Below are positions 6,674 through 10,949 of a stretch of DNA of 10,949 nucleotides, piece by piece. Position numbers and translations under genes: made by a program. The stretch comes from Burkholderiales bacterium (lineage in GTDB: Bacteria > Pseudomonadota > Gammaproteobacteria > Burkholderiales > JACMKV01): positions 1 through 10,949 of the forward strand of contig JACMKV010000281.1 in the NCBI GenBank assembly GCA_014379915.1. The letters run 5' to 3'. Position 1 is the first letter of the stretch, and every line of letters starts with the position of its first letter. The notes below the pieces were generated by a model. The model was not told the origin of the DNA and made no database searches. It saw nothing but the letters and a program-made list of their open reading frames with translations.

Positions 6674-7753
6674 ATGATTTTTCGCCGCACGCTCGTGCGC
6701 GAGTTCGGCGCCCTGGCGCTCGCCGTTTTCTCCGTGTTGTTCGCAATTACCATCACCACCCAGCTGATCCGCTTTCTCGGCCAGGCCGCGGTCGGCGCGA
6801 TTGCGTCTGACGGCGTACTTGCGCTGCTGGTCTTTACTGCGCTCGGCGCTTTGCCGGTGCTGCTGTCGCTGACCCTGTTTATCTCGGTGCTGATGACGAT
6901 TACGCGCAGCTATGGCGATTCGGAAATGGCCGTGTGGTTTTCGAGCGGCCTCAGCCTGCTCGCGTGGATACGGCCGGTACTCCTGTTCGCGCTGCCGCTG
7001 GTATTTACGATCGCGCTGCTCAGCATGCTGCTGGCGCCGTGGGCGCTCGAGAAGCGCGCAGAATTCAGGCAGCAGCTCGAAAGCCGCGACGATGTTTCGG
7101 CTGTCGCGCCTGGCGTGTTCAAGGAATCGCGGCACTCGGACCGCGTTTTTTTTATCGAGCGATTCGACAGCGTCGAAAACCGGCTCGAAAACATTTTCAT
7201 TCACTCGATGCGCGACGGCGAAATCGCGACGACCGCCGCCGCGCAGGGTTTTCAGGAGACGCAGGCCAATGGCGACCGCTATCTGGTGTTGCTGAACGGG
7301 CGCCATTACGAGGGCGCGCCCGGCTCGCGCGCGTACAAGATCACCAACTTCGAGCGCTACGAGATCCGTATCGAGGATGTCGAAGCGGCGCGCGAAGCGC
7401 CGTCGACGAAGTCGATGAGCACGATCGAATTGTTGCAAAGCCGCACCCCCCCGGCGCTTGCCGAACTATCGTGGCGCGTCGGTTTGCCGATATCGGCGCT
7501 GATCCTGGCGCTGCTGGCCATCCCGCTCAGCTTCGTCAACCCGCGCGCCGGCCGCTCGCTGAACCTGATCCTCGCCCTCCTCGTGTTCATGACCTACAGC
7601 AACTTTTTGAGCGTCGCGCAAGCGTGGATCGCGCAGCAAAAGATCAGTCCGTGGACCGGCCTGTGGGGCGTGCACACGGTGATGGTCGTGCTGCTGCTGC
7701 TGATGTTCTACAAGCGCCTGTCGATTTACTCGGTGTTCCGCCTGCGCCGATGA
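6674..7753 (+). CDS. lptF: LPS export system permease LptF
   Basis: Inner-membrane subunit that with LptG and the LptB ATPase extracts lipopolysaccharide and passes it to LptC and the periplasmic bridge. The 359-residue product starts IFRRTLVREFGALALAVF and has the YjgP/YjgQ layout. There are three N-terminal membrane segments (about 12-34, 48-76, 98-122), a periplasmic beta-jellyroll (about 125-255), and three C-terminal segments (about 267-287, 294-313, 330-347). ELSWRVGLPISALILALLAIP followed by LSFVNPRAGRS is the typical LptF wording at the fourth segment. The start is ATG at 6674 with AGAAGG (6658-6663) ten bases upstream. It is followed closely by lptG, so the pair is probably co-transcribed. 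No convincing promoter hexamers were found for it; TTGCTT at 6573-6578 has only a poor -10 partner. Confidence 0.94.
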   Translation: MIFRRTLVREFGALALAVFSVLFAITITTQLIRFLGQAAVGAIASDGVLALLVFTALGALPVLLSLTLFISVLMTITRSYGDSEMAVWFSSGLSLLAWIRPVLLFALPLVFTIALLSMLLAPWALEKRAEFRQQLESRDDVSAVAPGVFKESRHSDRVFFIERFDSVENRLENIFIHSMRDGEIATTAAAQGFQETQANGDRYLVLLNGRHYEGAPGSRAYKITNFERYEIRIEDVEAAREAPSTKSMSTIELLQSRTPPALAELSWRVGLPISALILALLAIPLSFVNPRAGRSLNLILALLVFMTYSNFLSVAQAWIAQQKISPWTGLWGVHTVMVVLLLLMFYKRLSIYSVFRLRR

Positions 7754-7778
7754 GCGTTGCCGAATCGGGGTGGCGGCG

Positions 7779-8849
7779 ATGATATTGCGGCGTTATCTGT
7801 CGAAAGAAATTTTTCTGTCGACGCTGTTTGTTTTTATCGCGCTGCTGCTGCTGTTCGCCTTTTTCGATCTGATCAACGAGCTCGACAATCTCGGTAATAG
7901 CAACTATCGGCTGGGCTCAGCTCTCGCCTATGTCGCACTGAGCATTCCCGGGCACGTCTACGAGCTGTTTCCGATCGCCGCCTTGATCGGCACACTGTTC
8001 GCGCTGGCGCAACTCGTTCAGCATTCCGAGTACACGGTGATCCGCGTGTCCGGCATGTCGATCGGGCGCATGGCGTTCATCCTGATCCAGCTCGGCCTGG
8101 TGTTCGCGGTGCTGACCTTTATCTTCGGCGAATTCATCGCGCCGGCCGCCGATCGCGCTGCGCAGTATGTACGGCTGCGCGCGACCAGCAGCGTGATCGC
8201 GCAGGAGTTTCGCTCGGGGCTTTGGGTCAAGGACGATACCAGCTTCGTCAACGTTGCGCGCATTCTGCCCGACGCAACGCTGCTCGATATCAAGATTTAC
8301 GAATTCGATCCAGCCTACCGGCTGCGCACCATCAGCACGGCGAAGCAGGGGGATTACCAGAAGGACAATCTGTGGCGGCTGCAGGACGTCGTGCAGACGC
8401 GCTTCGAGCCGCAGCAAGTTTCGGTCAATTCGATACTGCTGGCTGACTGGCGCTCGGTGCTGACGCCCGGAATTCTGAACGTGCTGCTCGTGGTGCCGGA
8501 AAAGATGTCGACATCGAACCTGTATCGCTACGTCGAACACCTGCGCGAAAACAAGCAGCGCACGTCGCGTTACGAAATCGCGCTATGGACGAAACTCAGC
8601 TACCCGTTTGCTGTACTGGTCATGATGGTGCTGGCGCTGCCATTCGCCTATCACCAGAAGCGCGCGGGCGGCATCGGCGCCAAGATTTTTGCCGGGATCA
8701 TGCTCGGGCTCGCGTTTCACTTGCTGAACCGCTTGTTCGCCCACCTCGGGCTATTGAACGCCTGGCCGCCGATCTTCACGGCTGTCGCGCCCACCTTGCT
8801 GTTTCTTGCAGCGGCGGTCGCGATGATGTGGCGCACAGAGCGGCGTTAG
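7779..8849 (+). CDS. lptG: LPS export system permease LptG
   Basis: Partner of LptF in the inner-membrane LptB2FG transporter. The protein begins ILRRYLSKEIFLSTLFVF and has six predicted membrane segments with a periplasmic jellyroll in the middle. Segments are at about 12-34, 52-82 and 100-122, the jellyroll spans about 125-265, then segments at about 275-297, 303-325 and 334-355. Family signatures include ELFPIAALIGTLFALAQL, SEYTVIRVSGMS and ALPFAYHQKRAGGIGAKIFA. I prefer ATG at 7779 (356 residues) over the in-frame GTG at 7770 (359 residues; segment numbers above count from it). GGGGTGG lies 5 bases before the ATG, and LptG proteins usually begin close to the first helix. It follows the lptF TGA by 25 bases. 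It converges on the adenylyltransferase gene with only 32 bases between the stops and no obvious terminator hairpin there. Confidence 0.94.
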   Translation: MILRRYLSKEIFLSTLFVFIALLLLFAFFDLINELDNLGNSNYRLGSALAYVALSIPGHVYELFPIAALIGTLFALAQLVQHSEYTVIRVSGMSIGRMAFILIQLGLVFAVLTFIFGEFIAPAADRAAQYVRLRATSSVIAQEFRSGLWVKDDTSFVNVARILPDATLLDIKIYEFDPAYRLRTISTAKQGDYQKDNLWRLQDVVQTRFEPQQVSVNSILLADWRSVLTPGILNVLLVVPEKMSTSNLYRYVEHLRENKQRTSRYEIALWTKLSYPFAVLVMMVLALPFAYHQKRAGGIGAKIFAGIMLGLAFHLLNRLFAHLGLLNAWPPIFTAVAPTLLFLAAAVAMMWRTERR

Positions 8850-8881
8850 CGCAGCGGGATAGTCGTTGTGCTAATGGCCTG

Positions 8882-9631
8882 TTAACGATCGCCGCACACG
8901 CCGCATGCCGGATCGCGCGTTAGTCTGATCGACCGCCATTCCATCGCCAGCGCATCGAGCAGCAGCAGCCTCCCGCTCAGCGTTTCGCCGGCGCCGGTCA
9001 GCAGTTTAAGCGCTTCGGCTGCCTGGACCGAACCGATGATGCCGACCAGCGGTGCGAACACGCCCATCACCGCGCAGCGCGTTTCCTCGATATCGCCGGT
9101 TTCCGGGAACAGGCAGTGGTAGCAGGCGCTTTCGGCATCGCGCAAATCGAACACTGTGACCTGCCCGTCGAAGCGCACGCCGGCGCCCGAAACCAGCGGC
9201 TTTCTGAATTTCACGCAGGCGCGGTTCAAGGCGTGGCGGGTCGGGAAGTTGTCGCTCGCATCGAGGACGACGTCGGCGTTCGGAACCAGCTCATCGAACC
9301 GCGCCGGCGACAGGCGCTCGTTAACCGCATTCACGCGGACTTCGGGATTGATCAGCGCCAGGGCCGCGCGCGCGGATTCGACCTTGGCGGCGCCGATCGA
9401 ATCGGTGTGATGAACGATCTGGCGCTGCAAATTGGTCAGATCGACAGTATCGCCGTCGCAGATCGTGATCGTTCCGACTCCGCTGGCGGCAAGATACAAG
9501 GCGATCGGCGAACCCAGGCCGCCGGCGCCGATGACCAGCGCGTGCGAGCCGAGCAGCTTTTGCTGGCCTTCTATGCCGATCTGCGGCAGCAGAATGTGCC
9601 GGCTGTAGCGCAGCAGTTGTTCGTCATCCAT
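8882..9631 (-). CDS. moeB: MoeB/ThiF-family sulfur-carrier adenylyltransferase
   Basis: E1-like enzyme that adenylates the C-terminal glycine of a MoaD- or ThiS-type sulfur carrier for molybdopterin or thiamine synthesis. The product has 249 residues, the usual length. It opens LLRYSRHILLPQIGIEGQQK, the family entry motif. GAGGLGS (35-41) is the nucleotide-binding loop, D59 lies in CDGD, R70 in NLQRQ and D127 in DASDNF. C170/C173 (CYHC) and C243/C246 (CGVC) form the structural zinc site. C186 (TRCAVMGVFAPLVGIIGS) lies where ThiF and MoeB carry a conserved cysteine. MoeB and ThiF cannot be separated reliably by motif; the symbol is the more common label for this arrangement next to ctpA in betaproteobacteria. 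The ATG at 9631 has only a weak AAGG 11 bases upstream. An upstream terminator separates it from ctpA, so it needs its own promoter in 9632-9746, which I could not pin down. Confidence 0.88.
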   Translation of the reverse strand: MDDEQLLRYSRHILLPQIGIEGQQKLLGSHALVIGAGGLGSPIALYLAASGVGTITICDGDTVDLTNLQRQIVHHTDSIGAAKVESARAALALINPEVRVNAVNERLSPARFDELVPNADVVLDASDNFPTRHALNRACVKFRKPLVSGAGVRFDGQVTVFDLRDAESACYHCLFPETGDIEETRCAVMGVFAPLVGIIGSVQAAEALKLLTGAGETLSGRLLLLDALAMEWRSIRLTRDPACGVCGDR

Positions 9632-9746
9632 GTTTAGACGTGCCTTATCATCGCGTTGCGCATCTCATTCGATTTGAATTGCAATCGTCATTGGACGCGG
9701 CGAGACGCTGTACTCTGTGCTATTCGCTCGCTGCTATGCGATGAGC

Positions 9747-9781
9747 AAAAAAAACGCTGCCGTGAGCAAACACGGCAGCGT
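9747..9781 (-). terminator. Intrinsic terminator of ctpA
   Basis: A perfect 11-bp stem (9754-9764 with 9771-9781) encloses a 6-base loop. In the minus-strand transcript it is followed directly by eight U residues (A-run 9747-9754). It starts 22 bases after the ctpA stop codon. This is a textbook Rho-independent terminator and implies little read-through into the adenylyltransferase gene. Confidence 0.93.
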
Positions 9782-9803
9782 CGGGAGTGAGAAAAAATGA
9801 GGA

Positions 9804-10949
9804 TCAGTTCTTCAGCGACAATACTTGTAAGCCTTTGAGCAGGTTCACCGCCTGATTGACCTGATAGTCGTTCTTCGAAACAATCTCGCCGGGCTCCAGC
9901 TTGGTTTCGGGCAGCGGCGTCGGAGTCGGCTCCTTTGGCGTGGTTCCTGGCGCAGTCGGGGCCGGCGTGGGTTTGGCGGGAATGATCTCGATTTCCAGTT
10001 TTTTGCTCGCCGGATCTGCTTCCTCGCCATTGCTCAGATGACGCGTCAAATCCGCCTCGCGAAGCTTCAGCGCGACTTCGGCGCCGGTGACGGTCGCGTC
10101 TTCGACGACGATATCGGGCGTGATGCCTTTAGCCTGAATCGAGCGGCCGTTCGGCGTGTAGTAGCGCGCCGTGGTTAGCTTGATTGCCGTGTTGTTGCCG
10201 AGCGGCAGGATGGTTTGCACGGAGCCTTTGCCGAACGTCTGCGTGCCCATGATGATCGCGCGTTTGTGGTCCTGCAGCGCGCCGGCAACGATCTCGGAAG
10301 CCGACGCCGAGCCGCCGTTGACCAGAACGACCATCGGCACCTTTTTGATCCCGGCCGGCAGATTCTTCAAATAATCTTCACGTCCCGGACCGCGCAGGTA
10401 GTGCTCACCGTTCGCCGTCAGTTTCATTTTCGCGTCTTCGGTGCGGCCATCGGTATAGACGACCAGCGAATTTTTCGGCAAGAACGCCGCCGACACGGCG
10501 ACCGCGCCATTCAAAAGCCCGCCCGGATCGTTGCGCAGATCGAGGATCAAGCCTTTCAGCGCGGTTTTGTTTTCCGCGTACATACCTTCAATCGTTTTGG
10601 CGAGGACTTCACCCGTGTGCTCCTGGAACTGGGTGACGCGAATATAGGCATAGTCTGGCTCGAGCATTTTCGATTTGACGCTCTGAATCTTGATGACGGC
10701 GCGCGTCAGCGTGAATACCAGAGGCTTGGTTTCGCCCTTGCGCACGACCGTTAGCGTGATTTGCGAATTCGGCTTGCCGCGCATGCGCTTGACCGCGTCG
10801 TTCAGCGCCAGCCCTTTTACCGCTACGTCATCGAGTTTGATGATCAGATCGCCGGACTTGAGCCCGGCAATGTATGCAGGCGTATCTTCGATTGGCGATA
10901 CCACTTTGACGAAGCCGTCTTCCATGGCGACTTCGATGCCGAGGCCGCC
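9804..10949 (-). CDS. ctpA: C-terminal processing protease CtpA (S41), 5' end outside window
   Basis: Periplasmic serine protease with a Ser/Lys dyad that trims or degrades proteins from the C-terminus, often acting on cell-envelope proteins. The frame is open to the window edge (GGLGIEVAMEDG...), so the signal peptide and N-terminal helical domain are missing; ATG at 10925 is internal. Counting from that Met, the PDZ domain covers about 1-75 (SPIEDTPAYIAGLKSGDLII, MRGKPNSQITLTV). The peptidase domain follows, with LDLRNDPGGLL (128-138), catalytic S208 in GGSASASE and catalytic K233 in FGKGS, spaced 25 residues as in known CtpA enzymes. A Pro/Thr-rich linker (about 318-342) precedes a short helical end, NDYQVNQAVNLLKGL. 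The gene stops at 9804 and is followed by a strong terminator. Confidence 0.94.
   Translation of the reverse strand, partial: GGLGIEVAMEDGFVKVVSPIEDTPAYIAGLKSGDLIIKLDDVAVKGLALNDAVKRMRGKPNSQITLTVVRKGETKPLVFTLTRAVIKIQSVKSKMLEPDYAYIRVTQFQEHTGEVLAKTIEGMYAENKTALKGLILDLRNDPGGLLNGAVAVSAAFLPKNSLVVYTDGRTEDAKMKLTANGEHYLRGPGREDYLKNLPAGIKKVPMVVLVNGGSASASEIVAGALQDHKRAIIMGTQTFGKGSVQTILPLGNNTAIKLTTARYYTPNGRSIQAKGITPDIVVEDATVTGAEVALKLREADLTRHLSNGEEADPASKKLEIEIIPAKPTPAPTAPGTTPKEPTPTPLPETKLEPGEIVSKNDYQVNQAVNLLKGLQVLSLKN

Noticed and set aside
6666..6674. A two-codon ATG AAA TAA mini-ORF overlapping the lptF start codon
   Set aside because: The AGAAGG site is only two bases from this ATG, far too close, and is properly placed for the lptF ATG; most likely chance.

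Overview
The window looks like a chromosomal core region of a betaproteobacterium. The evidence is gene content and order: pepA-holC-valS on the minus strand, divergent from lptF-lptG, followed by a MoeB/ThiF-type adenylyltransferase gene and a CtpA-type protease gene. An LPS export pair implies a Gram-negative outer membrane. The genus cannot be read from the sequence. I found no phage, CRISPR, defence or secondary-metabolite system.

Layout. (1) Bases 1-297 hold the 3' end of a DUF1206 membrane-protein gene whose wording and codon use look more actinobacterial than the rest. (2) Bases 298-839 have no intact gene. They hold an unrecognised coding-like fragment, a transposase/integrase remnant with two frameshifts, and a pair of hairpin repeats beside valS. 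(3) Bases 840-6510 (minus strand) form a tight operon of pepA (GTG start), holC (TTG start, strong ribosome binding site) and a valS whose reading frame carries about 260 extra N-terminal residues. That extra part resembles the small helical protein usually encoded as a separate gene between holC and valS in betaproteobacteria. A good sigma-70-like promoter for this operon sits between pepA and lptF. (4) Bases 6674-8849 (plus strand) are lptF and lptG, the transmembrane half of the LPS export ABC transporter. (5) Bases 8882-9631 (minus strand) encode an E1-like sulfur-carrier adenylyltransferase. (6) Bases 9804-10949 (minus strand) encode a C-terminal processing protease cut by the window edge, followed by a textbook intrinsic terminator that separates it from the adenylyltransferase gene.

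Functionally this is housekeeping: peptide turnover, DNA polymerase III clamp-loader assembly, tRNA charging, LPS export, cofactor sulfur transfer and periplasmic proteolysis. The points most worth checking are the in-frame fusion ahead of ValRS and the abrupt change of character at the left edge, which may be horizontal transfer, a decayed insertion, or an assembly junction.
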